From: Paenibacillus sp. NFR01
GTDB taxonomy: Bacteria; Bacillota; Bacilli; Paenibacillales; Paenibacillaceae
DNA length: 64,000 bases
Direction: 5' to 3'
Assembly: GCF_900111565.1 (NCBI RefSeq)
Contig: NZ_FOIK01000004.1
Span: 236,668 to 300,667 of the forward strand
Part shown: positions 7,767 to 15,437 of the stretch, piece after piece
Layout: the number at the start of each line of letters is the position of its first letter
How positions within the stretch are numbered: the first letter of the stretch is position 1
Notes under the pieces: model-generated
What the model saw: the letters and a program-made list of their open reading frames with translations, nothing else
Told to the model about the DNA's origin: nothing
The model's database searches: none
Translations under genes and position numbers: made by a program

Positions 7767-8245
7767 CGGCTCGCTTCCTTCAAGTAGAACAGAATGCCCG
7801 CCCGGTCCACATCCGAAAATTGCAGCGGATCCTCCGCCATTAACACAGCCAGTTCATCGACGGCAATCCAGCGGATTCCCGTAGTTTCATCACCAGCTCC
7901 GAGCAGTTCTCCTTCCGCTCTGCAGCGGAAATAATACCCGGTCGAATCCACCGGCCCGCGGACCGTCTGGTACACGGCAAAAGGGCGCAGGCATTCCACC
8001 TCAAAATGGGGATTCAGGCCGCAGGTGTCGATCCGGCTCTCGCTGCCTTCAACAGTCACCACCGTCAGTCCCGTTTCTTCATACACCTCGCGCTTTAAGG
8101 CTTCGAGAATAGGTTCATACATGTCCAGTCTCCCGCCGGGCAGCTCCAGCGCCTGTTCATTCTTTTTATTGCGGGTCTGAATCACAATTTCCGTGGTCCC
8201 GTTTATGCAGCGTTCAATAAAAGCTCTGGCATTTACATAGAACAT
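7763..8245 (-). CDS. Nudix hydrolase
   Basis: The 160-residue protein contains LPGGRLDMYEPILEALKREV and YEETGL, a Nudix box of the usual G-x5-E-x7-R-E-x-x-E-E-x-G pattern at about residues 36-58. A GGGGGG purine tract lies 8 bases before the ATG. It abuts the RimJ-like gene and overlaps the GNAT gene by 4 bases, so at least three genes here are translated as a coupled set. Substrate unknown. Confidence 0.85.
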   Translation of the reverse strand: MFYVNARAFIERCINGTTEIVIQTRNKKNEQALELPGGRLDMYEPILEALKREVYEETGLTVVTVEGSESRIDTCGLNPHFEVECLRPFAVYQTVRGPVDSTGYYFRCRAEGELLGAGDETTGIRWIAVDELAVLMAEDPLQFSDVDRAGILFYLKEASR

Positions 8246-8806
8246 CTACAAATTCCCCCCTACTTTCACTGTCGCCCACTCGTCCGCCAATATCGCGTAC
8301 TGATAGGCATCATGCCATATCGGCCGGCCATCGTCGGTGCTCCGGAAAAAAGCTTCCTGCAAGAGATGTCCCTCGCGGCGCATCCCTAAACGCTCCAGCA
8401 GCTTCCACGACGAAGCGTTGTCAGGATTACACATGGCAATGATCCGGTGCGCGCCCAGTTCCTCAAAGGCATGCTGCATCACACGCCGGCTGGCTTCCGT
8501 GGCATATCCGTGGCCATAATAAACCGGGTTAAAAATATACCCCAGTTCCCATGTTCTGAACTCCTGCGGCCCCGTTTGGTTGAAGTAGATGTGGCCGATC
8601 ATTTTTCCAGTATCCTTTAACACCGCCGCCAGAAAAATGTCGCCGCCCGACCGCTCCGCCGCCATTTCCTTGCACTCTTCCGGACTGCTCACCGAACCCG
8701 GTTCAAATCGCAGGACTTCTTCTATCGATAAATACTCGTGCAGATCCTGCCAATCCTCCGGCCGGAAATTCCGCACTACCAATCGTTCTGTCTCCAGATT
8801 AATCAT
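8246..8806 (-). CDS. GNAT acetyltransferase, RimJ/RimL type
   Basis: The N-terminus LETERLVVRNFRPEDWQDLHEYL is the standard opening of RimJ/RimL-like acetyltransferases, and YYGHGYATEASRRVMQHAF (about 96-114) is motif A; the following MCNPDNASSWKLLERLGM is also typical. Family members acetylate protein N-termini, small amines or antibiotics. AAGGAG is well placed before the ATG. It overlaps the upstream GNAT gene by 8 bases. Confidence 0.88.
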   Translation of the reverse strand: MINLETERLVVRNFRPEDWQDLHEYLSIEEVLRFEPGSVSSPEECKEMAAERSGGDIFLAAVLKDTGKMIGHIYFNQTGPQEFRTWELGYIFNPVYYGHGYATEASRRVMQHAFEELGAHRIIAMCNPDNASSWKLLERLGMRREGHLLQEAFFRSTDDGRPIWHDAYQYAILADEWATVKVGGNL

Positions 8807-9233
8807 AGGATTCTTGTCTCCTTATGTACTGAATCATTCCCGCACTGTACGCTTCACTCGGTCTCTCCATAAACCCGAAGCGGGTGTAGAACTCTTCCTT
8901 GCCTTTGGCTGACATCAGCCCGACCATGCCTCCAGGCGGACAAATTCCGGTGACATACGCCATGAGTTCCGTCATGATTTTACTGCCGAGTCCCATTCTC
9001 TGATAAGCGGGCAACACGATAAGATCCTGGATATAAAACGTAAACCCGCCGTCTCCGATAACTCTTCCATATCCAACAATTAGTCCTTCATGCTCTAAAC
9101 AAACGGCAAATAACGTATGATCGAGTCCAGCCTGAATAGCCGCTTCATCTTTAGGGCTGCCCCAGCCCACCATCTCTCTTAACCGGATATAATCCGCTGC
9201 AGGAATTTGCTGCTTAAGCACTTTTATACTCAT
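8799..9233 (-). CDS. GNAT-family N-acetyltransferase
   Basis: The 144-residue product has motif A LIVLPAYQRMGLGSKIMTEL (about 73-92) and the short C-terminal FYTRFGFMERPSEA that is common in small cytosolic acetyltransferases. The beginning IKVLKQQIPAADYIRLREMVGW resembles members annotated only as GNAT. AAAGGA precedes the ATG. It overlaps the RimJ-like gene downstream and lies 4 bases after another GNAT gene. Confidence 0.86.
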   Translation of the reverse strand: MSIKVLKQQIPAADYIRLREMVGWGSPKDEAAIQAGLDHTLFAVCLEHEGLIVGYGRVIGDGGFTFYIQDLIVLPAYQRMGLGSKIMTELMAYVTGICPPGGMVGLMSAKGKEEFYTRFGFMERPSEAYSAGMIQYIRRQESYD

Positions 9234-9237
9234 GAGT

Positions 9238-9702
9238 TCACGATCCTTTTGGCTTCAAAAGGTAGGCACGCGGATAAAAACCGTATTTCGCATAAAAACG
9301 AAAAACCTGTTCATTGCCGAACAATACCGAAATGCCGATGTTATGCACGCCTTGCCCGCCGAGCCAGCGCAGCATCCGATCCATCAGTTCGTGTCCAAGA
9401 CCGCAGCCTCTATATTCATCCAAAACATACAAGGAGTCGATCTCGCCTTGGCCTTGCTGATCTATCGAAGCGATGCCGTACCCTACAAGCGTATCAGCCG
9501 CCCCCTCTTGCACAAGAATGACCTTTAGAGAACCTAATTCCGCCCGTTCCCGCAGGGCTTTGACTCGATCATCATATGTATTTTTTGCTATCTGCTCTGC
9601 AAAATGAACGGATAACGCAGCGTGATGATCCCTTAGCCGCTCCCATAAGGGCCGGACCTGTTCCAGCGATGTATGATCGGTGTCCACATATCTGATGCCC
9701 AA
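9238..9702 (-). CDS. GNAT-family N-acetyltransferase
   Basis: Motif A is EYRGCGLGHELMDRMLRWL (about 97-115), followed by GISVLFGNEQVFRFYAKYGF. The TTG at 9702 is the likely start because GGAGGG stands 7-8 bases ahead of it. It is the third consecutive GNAT gene on this strand; the three share little sequence outside motif A, so they are not a recent tandem amplification. Substrate unknown. Confidence 0.86.
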   Translation of the reverse strand: MGIRYVDTDHTSLEQVRPLWERLRDHHAALSVHFAEQIAKNTYDDRVKALRERAELGSLKVILVQEGAADTLVGYGIASIDQQGQGEIDSLYVLDEYRGCGLGHELMDRMLRWLGGQGVHNIGISVLFGNEQVFRFYAKYGFYPRAYLLKPKGS

Positions 9703-9734
9703 TACGCTTCCCTCCTCAATTCATCACAGATTGC

Positions 9735-10361
9735 TTATTTATTGGCTTCGACCTTATCAAATAAAAGCTGGTAATATGCATCGTCATTCGGCGTGAAATC
9801 TTCCAGAGCCATCGTCCGGATTTCATTCTCATACGTTCCGCTCGCTTCTTCAATTCTGAAGCCCTCCGCGGATACGGATGCCCGGATACCGCCGATCAGC
9901 TCCTTGAACTCCCGGTAATCGACGAAGTACAGCCCGGACACCTCCGACTCCTGAACCCGGTAATCCTCCAGAGGCAAATCGCATTTGTACAGGAAGACGT
10001 GGTTGAACTCCCGGTCGATCAAATCCTCTGCCAAAACATACTCTTGCGCCACTCTGCCGCAGTAGATCAGATCCTTGAAATCAACGGATAAACCCAGTTC
10101 TTCTTCCATCTCGCGCACGCCGTCTTCCGCGCTTTCGCCCGCCTGCAAATGACCCGCACACGAGATATCCAGCAGCGACGGAAAAATATCCTTGTCTTTA
10201 TGCCGAAGCTGAAATAGCAGCCGAAGCCCATCGCCGGCGTGATTCAGAATCCAGCAGTGGAAGGTCTGATGCCATAGCCCTTTGGCGTGCACCTGGTTGC
10301 GGCTCTCTTGCCCGATCTTGCGCATTGTTTCGTCAAAAACATCAAAAATCTCCGTTTGCAT
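9735..10361 (-). CDS. Nudix hydrolase of the IPP-isomerase-like type
   Basis: This is larger (208 aa) than the other Nudix proteins nearby. The opening VFDETMRKIGQESRNQVHAKGLWHQTFHCW resembles the group annotated as Nudix/isopentenyl-diphosphate isomerase-like proteins, and AGHLQAGESAEDGVREMEEELGL (about 69-91) is the catalytic box. True IPP isomerase needs further conserved residues that I cannot confirm, so only hydrolase activity is proposed. AGGAG precedes the ATG. Confidence 0.84.
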   Translation of the reverse strand: MQTEIFDVFDETMRKIGQESRNQVHAKGLWHQTFHCWILNHAGDGLRLLFQLRHKDKDIFPSLLDISCAGHLQAGESAEDGVREMEEELGLSVDFKDLIYCGRVAQEYVLAEDLIDREFNHVFLYKCDLPLEDYRVQESEVSGLYFVDYREFKELIGGIRASVSAEGFRIEEASGTYENEIRTMALEDFTPNDDAYYQLLFDKVEANK

Positions 10362-10379
10362 CGCCCGATTCTCCTGTCT

Positions 10380-10802
10380 CTATTTCACCCGCCGCATCAG
10401 TGGATGATCTTCATTCAGCTGCAATAAATCCCACAGGTTTCCGTAAAGATCTTTGAATACGGCGACCATTCCGTAGGGCTGCTCTTTAGGCTCTCTTACA
10501 AATTCGATGCCGCGCGTTACCATCTCGTTGTAATCCCGCCAGAAATCATCTGTGTTCAGAAAAAGGAATACCCGTCCGCCGGACTGATTGCCGATAAAGT
10601 CTTCCTGCTCCGGGTTGGAGGCTCTCGCCAGCAAAATCGTCGTTCCCACGGAACCCGGCGGCGAGACGACCACCCACCGTTTATCCTGCTCCGGCTGATA
10701 GGTATCCTCGACCAGGGTAAAATGCAGCTTTTTCGTATAAAAATCGATCGCCTCATCATAATCCTTCACAACAAGTGCAATATGTACAATAGATTGAATC
10801 AT
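10380..10802 (-). CDS. VOC-family protein
   Basis: A 140-residue glyoxalase-like protein: SIVHIALVVKDYDEAIDFYTKKLHF at the N-terminus and DLYGNLWDLLQ near the C-terminus (about 121-131) are the first strand-helix and last metal-binding strand of the VOC fold. The ATG at 10802 follows AGGAGG by 7 bases and is preferred to an in-frame ATG 63 bases upstream that would overlap the neighbouring gene. Function cannot be narrowed. Confidence 0.87.
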   Translation of the reverse strand: MIQSIVHIALVVKDYDEAIDFYTKKLHFTLVEDTYQPEQDKRWVVVSPPGSVGTTILLARASNPEQEDFIGNQSGGRVFLFLNTDDFWRDYNEMVTRGIEFVREPKEQPYGMVAVFKDLYGNLWDLLQLNEDHPLMRRVK

Positions 10803-10816
10803 GGTTGTTCCTCCTG

Positions 10817-11194
10817 TTATCGTCTCGTGTATTCCTGTCGCTGCCCGGTGGATTCTTTGATCCATTCGCCCAGTGCATCGCGGCTGACCAAAATTTCGTT
10901 ATTGATTTTGAGGTACGGAAACATCATGCCTGAGTAAGAATGAGAAACCTCAAGAATATAATTTTCATGAAGGATAATCGTTTTGACCTGCTCTTCTGTA
11001 AGGTTCAGATAGTCGGCCGTTTCCTGCAGCGTCATCAGCGGTTTGGGAGATTCCAGGGTCTCTTGGACAGGTTCTGGCTCCCTGGCTTCTTTGCCGTTTG
11101 CGGCTTGGTTATTTGTAATTAGTATACACCCTACGATAATTGAAACGCCCAGCACAACTGAGCTTAGAAAAAGACTGAGATTAAAAGGTTTCAT
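10817..11194 (-). CDS. Membrane-anchored excisionase-like helix-turn-helix protein
   Basis: Residues 8-27 form one membrane helix, residues 28-52 a Glu/Pro-rich linker, and residues 54-115 resemble a MerR/excisionase-type DNA-binding domain (MTLQETADYLNLTEEQVKTII, then YLKINNEILVSRDALGEWIKE). Proteins with this domain and no membrane segment bind DNA as regulators or recombination factors. The anchor would place the domain on whichever side the topology sets; positive charge before the helix is small (one Lys), so orientation is unclear. AAGGAGG precedes the ATG. Confidence 0.72.
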   Translation of the reverse strand: MKPFNLSLFLSSVVLGVSIIVGCILITNNQAANGKEAREPEPVQETLESPKPLMTLQETADYLNLTEEQVKTIILHENYILEVSHSYSGMMFPYLKINNEILVSRDALGEWIKESTGQRQEYTRR

Positions 11195-11256
11195 TTCTGC
11201 CCTCCTTAAAATTCAAATCCCGGACAATCGTTACTTACTTCATGTCTTGATTCCGT

Positions 11257-11551
11257 TTACGCTCTTTCATGGACCAGCCAAGTTTTTGCTGCTTCAGGAT
11301 CTTTGAAAAAGGATACCGGGTAACGAGGATTCAGCCGTTTCAATCTTTGTTTAAGCCGCCATTGGCCGATGCCGGATAAACCGACGAACGAGATTTTGGA
11401 GATATGGTCCTTGAGGTTCTCCACGTTCCGGACCAGCTCCTGAAGCGCCTGATTGGTCATCGCGGTTTTATAGGTAGTTGCCGTATTTCAGACAATGGAT
11501 TTCTCCGCCTTTATAGTAATACGGATATTCCGATCCTCCAGGGGATTTCAT
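11257..11551 (-). pseudogene. Remnant of a STAS/SpoIIAA-like gene
   Basis: Two reading frames seem to be pieces of one gene. The first (11468-11551) has a good RBS (TAGGAGG) but encodes only 27 residues (MKSPGGSEYPYYYKGG...) before TAA. The second (11257-11460) encodes 67 residues in another frame with no RBS and ends PVSFFKDPEAAKTWLVHE, the characteristic C-terminus of SpoIIAA-like STAS proteins. The beta-sheet core expected between them is missing, so an internal deletion with frame change is inferred. The second frame could still be expressed as a small protein. Confidence 0.55.
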
Positions 11552-11555
11552 GGCA

Positions 11556-11975
11556 TCAGCCTCCTACCGAGTCAAAGGGAACTCCTTTGCCGTTCTTCGT
11601 AACCTCAATGGATTCGATATTCGCACTGTCGTTGATTTTAAAAACTCTCAGCTTGCCCAACCGCTTATCTGTATAGTCCATTGTAGAATCTTCTTTCAGT
11701 TCAATCTGCAGCTTCTTATCCAGTACCTCGGCAGATACAGAGCTGTAATAGCCGGCGGCTTCATCCTGATAAACAACTCCGTTATTGAGAATTAAATACG
11801 GAGTCTCCCCGACTCTGGAAAATAAATAAATGCCGTTATTCGGCTCAATCTTCATAATAAAGGCCTTGATATCCGAATTCATGTCTTTGGGATCTTTTTC
11901 GGATAACAGCTCCGTATCCTTTTGACAGCCAACCATCGCCAGTAGGAGCAACACAACCAAGCCTATTTTTCTCAT
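11556..11975 (-). CDS. Small lipoprotein, unknown function
   Basis: The N-terminus MRKIGLVVLLLLAMVGC is a lipoprotein signal with the acylated Cys at residue 17. The remaining 122 residues are predicted beta-rich (IYLFSRVGETPYLILNNGVVYQDE..., KKLQIELKE). I do not recognise a named family. The pattern PN...IYL, then a turn, then KKL.I is shared with the next gene upstream, suggesting distant paralogues on the outer face of the membrane. GGGGGGAG precedes the ATG. Confidence 0.75.
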   Translation of the reverse strand: MRKIGLVVLLLLAMVGCQKDTELLSEKDPKDMNSDIKAFIMKIEPNNGIYLFSRVGETPYLILNNGVVYQDEAAGYYSSVSAEVLDKKLQIELKEDSTMDYTDKRLGKLRVFKINDSANIESIEVTKNGKGVPFDSVGG

Positions 11976-12008
11976 CTTACATCTCCCCCCACTCCTGCAG
12001 CTCTGATT

Positions 12009-12425
12009 TTATGGAATATCGATTCGTTCGTAATCGACCCTGTTTCCGAGAAAAGAGGCCTCCACCTCTGACGGCAACCGGTCCAGATGCAGCTTGGCGA
12101 TCAGGTTTTCCTTGGTGTCCTCCGGCCCTGGATTACTTTTGCTCGTGATATCTACGATCAATTTCTTGCCCTTCGTTTGGATCTCCGCCTGCGGATAGGT
12201 GTACATGCCTGATTTCCCCAGCGTGGAGTAGAGTATAACAGCATCATCATTGGTAATCAGATAAATATTCGGCTCCTTAATCTGTGCTATCTGGTCTTGA
12301 ACTTCTTCCTGCAAATCCTCCACCTTAACTTGTTCATATCCGATGCTGCAGGCAGGTTTGTAGAGCTGGATGACCGTAAAGACGACTAAGGCGAAAAGCA
12401 CTCCGGCGATGAGTCTGCGCTTCAT
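12009..12425 (-). CDS. Exported or membrane-anchored small protein
   Basis: A 138-residue protein with an N-terminal hydrophobic segment (5-20) and a single Cys at 26 that is not in a convincing lipobox. The following domain (PNIYLITNDDAVILY, GKKLIVDITSKSN) resembles that of the lipoprotein encoded 33 bases downstream, so the two may be diverged duplicates. AGGAGG precedes the ATG. No function can be given. Confidence 0.7.
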   Translation of the reverse strand: MKRRLIAGVLFALVVFTVIQLYKPACSIGYEQVKVEDLQEEVQDQIAQIKEPNIYLITNDDAVILYSTLGKSGMYTYPQAEIQTKGKKLIVDITSKSNPGPEDTKENLIAKLHLDRLPSEVEASFLGNRVDYERIDIP

Positions 12426-12466
12426 GGCTCATCCTCCTTTTTATACCAAATAATAACAAACTATCG

Positions 12467-12495
12467 TTTACATATCCATATTTTAGTGCTACTCT
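12467..12495 (+). promoter_or_regulatory. Possible sigma-A promoter of the protease gene
   Basis: TTTACA (12467-12472) and TACTCT (12490-12495) are 17 bases apart in the AT-rich gap between two divergent genes, about 38 bases before the protease start. The match is partial. Confidence 0.4.
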
Positions 12496-12532
12496 AAGTT
12501 TATTACATAATATGCCTTTTAAGGAGAATAAT

Positions 12533-13390
12533 ATGATAAAAATTAGTAGAGCGTCATGTGTAATGTGCATTACTTTTTTATTATCAATGTCTTTGGCATC
12601 GAACGGTTTTGCAAGTTCGCCCCAAGATGAACTAAGCGGTGAAGTAAAGGCATTCTACGAGAAATATGCTATCGACGAAGACGTTCCACTTTACACGGGT
12701 CCTCAAACAAGATCATTCGTTCAAGCAACACCCAACATCGAAAGAACCATTACAGCCCCAGTGTTCGACGAAAAAGGAAATGTTATTGATCAAGTGACGA
12801 TAGAAAAAAATGTACAACCATCGAATGCAAAATCAACGGCGGCTGCGATCGGAGGAAAAGTCTGTACCGTTCTAGTTGCAGTAGACGAAGAATACCGAGC
12901 AAAGCATAGCGATTGGCAAACCCTCACTGCGCAGATTGTTGAGGCTGCAGACGATGCGTTTAATTCACAGTTCGAAATTGACTTAACAGTTACTGCATAT
13001 AGATATTGGTTTTCAGAAGGCAGCAATTCAGAACAGATCAGAGACAACCTAAGAGGTGCCGGTACCGACAACTATGACTTTGTAATAGGATTTACGGCTG
13101 AGCCGGATTTCACGACAAACGGTACGGTTGTTGGTGGAAAAGCATACATATACACCTCTGCTCCGACATATGCTGCTTACAGTGTAGTCAATGACCAAGA
13201 TTATGCCGCCAACTGGCATGTTGCTCAGCATGAGCTATCTCATAACTATTCCCTTGAGCATGATAGTGAAGGACCAACGCCAATTTGCATCATGAATTAT
13301 GGTACGATGTACAGTACAACGCTTTGGGATGCTGCTCATAAAACTCAACTTGCTGCTCATAAAACTTGGTACGGAACAAACACGAACTAA
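12533..13390 (+). CDS. Secreted metzincin-like zinc metalloprotease
   Basis: A 285-residue exported protein: signal peptide about 1-28, a probable propeptide to about 105, then a catalytic domain. HELSHNYSLEH (233-243) matches HExxHxxGxxH, the zinc site of metzincins, with D244 after it, and CIMNYG around M254 is a Met-turn. The Gly of the motif is replaced by Ser (S240), which is unusual. C111 and C252 may form a disulphide. The ATG at 12533 follows AAGGAG by 6 bases. The gene is clearly more AT-rich than its neighbours, suggesting transfer. Family placement near M84/M12-like bacterial enzymes is tentative. Confidence 0.8.
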   Translation: MIKISRASCVMCITFLLSMSLASNGFASSPQDELSGEVKAFYEKYAIDEDVPLYTGPQTRSFVQATPNIERTITAPVFDEKGNVIDQVTIEKNVQPSNAKSTAAAIGGKVCTVLVAVDEEYRAKHSDWQTLTAQIVEAADDAFNSQFEIDLTVTAYRYWFSEGSNSEQIRDNLRGAGTDNYDFVIGFTAEPDFTTNGTVVGGKAYIYTSAPTYAAYSVVNDQDYAANWHVAQHELSHNYSLEHDSEGPTPICIMNYGTMYSTTLWDAAHKTQLAAHKTWYGTNTN

Positions 13391-13447
13391 AATTATTTGC
13401 GCCATGAAACTGGGTTTTGTGGCGCATCTTCTAGGAGATGCCACTTT

Positions 13448-13765
13448 ATGAGGATTTTCATTATTTTGGCATTCATTATTTTAAGCGGGTGCAATTCAAA
13501 CCTGTCACATAACAGTCCCTCCAGTGAAATATCTGTTGATGAGCCAGTAACTTGGATAAATTTTGATGGGGTGAAGTATTATTTTGTTTCCTCAATAGCA
13601 ATACCACAGGAAAGCACTCTTCATGACACTGGCCAACTTACAGATTCAGATGATAGTGTCGAGAAAGGGAAAGAAATTTACCGTAGCGACGATTTCAAAG
13701 ACAGCCTGTTTATTAAGGATGCATCTGCAGAATACTGGCTAGAATATAAGCTCAGAGAGAAATAG
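13448..13765 (+). CDS. Small lipoprotein downstream of the protease
   Basis: A 105-residue protein with lipobox LSGC (Cys 14) and a short hydrophilic domain (EPVTWINFDGVKYYFVSS..., GKEIYRSDDFKD). I recognise no family; the GKEIY...LFIKD pattern is common in small Bacillus surface lipoproteins. It shares the AT-rich composition of the protease gene, lies 57 bases downstream and is followed by a terminator inside its own end, so the two form one unit. A role in restraining or anchoring the protease is possible but only a guess. AGGAG stands 10 bases before the ATG. Confidence 0.7.
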   Translation: MRIFIILAFIILSGCNSNLSHNSPSSEISVDEPVTWINFDGVKYYFVSSIAIPQESTLHDTGQLTDSDDSVEKGKEIYRSDDFKDSLFIKDASAEYWLEYKLREK

Positions 13766-13796
13766 CCCTGGCAATCAAGGGGTTTCTCTCTTTTTT
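13755..13796 (+). terminator. Terminator of the protease-lipoprotein unit
   Basis: GAGAGAAA (13755-13762, overlapping the CDS end) pairs with TTTCTCTC (13783-13790) and six T follow. Confidence 0.85.
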
Positions 13797-13806
13797 ATGG
13801 CCTTTG

Positions 13807-14157
13807 TTACACCAACTCCGCCAGTTCTGGAGGCAACACAAATGTCCCGTCTTCCCCGGGCTCAAACGCTACGGTTTTGACTACGGAATCGAGATTCAGT
13901 TCCCCGTAAATATGCGGATACTCGGCTCCCTCATTGTACAAATCCTCCCACCGGACCTCCGGCTTTACCTTCGCCTCATCGATGCACAGCAAAATCAGCC
14001 CGTTAACGCCTTTATAGTTATAGTCAGCGACAGCCGCCATTTTCTCAATCGGAGAGCAATGAATAAAACCTTCCCTCGCCAGCGAATCGCCGCGATACAC
14101 TCCCACTGTCTTTGCTGCTTCCCATTCCGTACGTAAAAGCGCATGGACGATGATCAT
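13807..14157 (-). CDS. DUF952 family protein
   Basis: The 116-residue protein carries the marks of DUF952: VYRGDSLAREGFIHCSP (about 20-36) and EYPHIYGELNLDSV (about 78-91), whose His and polar residues recall the ADP-ribosyltransferase-like fold proposed for the family. No reaction has been established. GGAGGGG precedes the ATG. The gene is convergent with the lipoprotein unit and heads the next minus-strand group. Confidence 0.87.
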   Translation of the reverse strand: MIIVHALLRTEWEAAKTVGVYRGDSLAREGFIHCSPIEKMAAVADYNYKGVNGLILLCIDEAKVKPEVRWEDLYNEGAEYPHIYGELNLDSVVKTVAFEPGEDGTFVLPPELAELV

Positions 14158-14190
14158 AGTTACCCCTCCTTGAACGAACCTTCGCTTTAT

Positions 14191-14706
14191 TTACGAAAGT
14201 TTGTCACTCTTTAATTTATTGATTATTTCTTTATAACGAGCATCCTCGAAAAAGAAATCGATCTGGTTCATGTTCATCATGCCTTTCAGTTCCTCAAACT
14301 TTCGGACGAGCTCTTCCGAGAAAGCAATGATCTGCTCCCATGAGAAAATAAACGTGTTGGTGCTTATCACTGAGGGATCTGCAAAAGGAGACTGTTCCGT
14401 TATCCAGACGACATGCTTATCCTCATGAATGACTTCGACCTCATATCCTCCGCAACCGAATATCCCGCAAGTACAAGTGAACATCGGGTATTTCCCCGGA
14501 GCCCGCAAGGAGTCGAAAAATTCTTCCGGTACAAAAACCTCATCTTCTTCCAGCTTAATCCCATTGATAAATAGAGTGATTTTCCAATCAATGATAGGAA
14601 CCATGCGGCCCTTCACTTTTGAGATATTTTTATATACTCTTCGGGTTTCCGTTTCCATATCGATGGACAGGATGTCCGGTTTTCCTGTGGCATCACTATT
14701 AGTCAA
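14191..14706 (-). CDS. Hypothetical protein with CxCxxxxC motif
   Basis: I do not recognise a named family. The product (about 171 aa) has a beta-rich N-terminal half, a cysteine motif FTCTCGIFGCGG near residue 77 that could bind metal, and a helical C-terminal part rich in Glu and Lys. The TTG at 14706 is preferred because GGGAGG stands 6 bases upstream; it overlaps the end of the upstream GNAT gene by 8 bases. An ATG 24 bases earlier is open but lacks a good RBS. Confidence 0.7.
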   Translation of the reverse strand: MTNSDATGKPDILSIDMETETRRVYKNISKVKGRMVPIIDWKITLFINGIKLEEDEVFVPEEFFDSLRAPGKYPMFTCTCGIFGCGGYEVEVIHEDKHVVWITEQSPFADPSVISTNTFIFSWEQIIAFSEELVRKFEELKGMMNMNQIDFFFEDARYKEIINKLKSDKLS

Positions 14707-15244
14707 GGTATTCCTCCCGCAAAAGGCCATAATGAATGATATCCTCGAAGTTGCCCCACTTTTTCACATGCTGCCGCAGCCGTCCTTCGTATTTCATCCC
14801 AAGCTTCTCCATGACCTTCCCCGACGCCGGGTTCTTGTCCAGATACCGTGCATATACCCGATTTAATTTCATCTCTGTAAAGGCGTAATGGACCATTGCC
14901 CGGGCCGCCTCGGTGCAATACCCATTGTTTTTGTACGTCTTGCCGATCCAGTACCCCAGCTCGCCAAGCTCAAAGTCCGAATTGCAGGCCAAACTGATGG
15001 CACCGATCAAATATTGCTCTTCTTTATGTACAATGGCTAATTCAAGCGACTGTCCTTCGTTAAAATTCTTCAAGTGTGTTTTGATCCAGCCTTCCGCCAT
15101 TCCATCCGCATAGGGGTGGGGAATGTAAAGCGTCGTCTCGGCAACATAGCGGTCTCCCGCAAGCTCCTGTACGGCCGGTGCATCCTCCAGATTAAACGGT
15201 CTTAAGATTAAACGTTCCAATTCAAGGGTGGGTAATGATTTCAT
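14699..15244 (-). CDS. GNAT acetyltransferase, RimJ/RimL type
   Basis: LPTLELERLILRPFNLEDAPAV at the start, YWIGKTYKNNGYCTEAARAM (motif A) and the C-terminal GMKYEGRLRQHVKKWGNFEDIIHYGLL are the standard features of RimJ/RimL-like enzymes such as YdaF. The ATG at 15244 follows AAAGGAG; the longer frame to 15310 has no RBS. Expected action is acetylation of a ribosomal protein, amine or antibiotic; substrate not determinable. Co-transcribed with the following hypothetical gene. Confidence 0.88.
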   Translation of the reverse strand: MKSLPTLELERLILRPFNLEDAPAVQELAGDRYVAETTLYIPHPYADGMAEGWIKTHLKNFNEGQSLELAIVHKEEQYLIGAISLACNSDFELGELGYWIGKTYKNNGYCTEAARAMVHYAFTEMKLNRVYARYLDKNPASGKVMEKLGMKYEGRLRQHVKKWGNFEDIIHYGLLREEYLD

Positions 15245-15365
15245 AGGGTTTCTCCTTTGGAAAAAACATTGATAATAACAGATTAATCTCCGGGTAAATT
15301 TCCTTTCCATTATATATATTGTAATTCATATCCGTTTGGAAAAGATACCCATAAGAGCACACGGC

Positions 15366-15407
15366 AAAAAAGGCGCCCAAGCAGCCGTTTCCGGCTACAG
15401 GACACCT
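15366..15407 (-). terminator. Terminator of the amidohydrolase gene
   Basis: On the minus strand AGGTGTCC...GGGCGCCT forms the outer stem and GTAGCCG-GAAA-CGGCTGC the inner stem with a tetraloop; six T follow. It lies 31 bases past the amidohydrolase stop. Confidence 0.9.
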
Positions 15408-15437
15408 CGTAGGATTGCTAATGCATGAGCTTCATTT

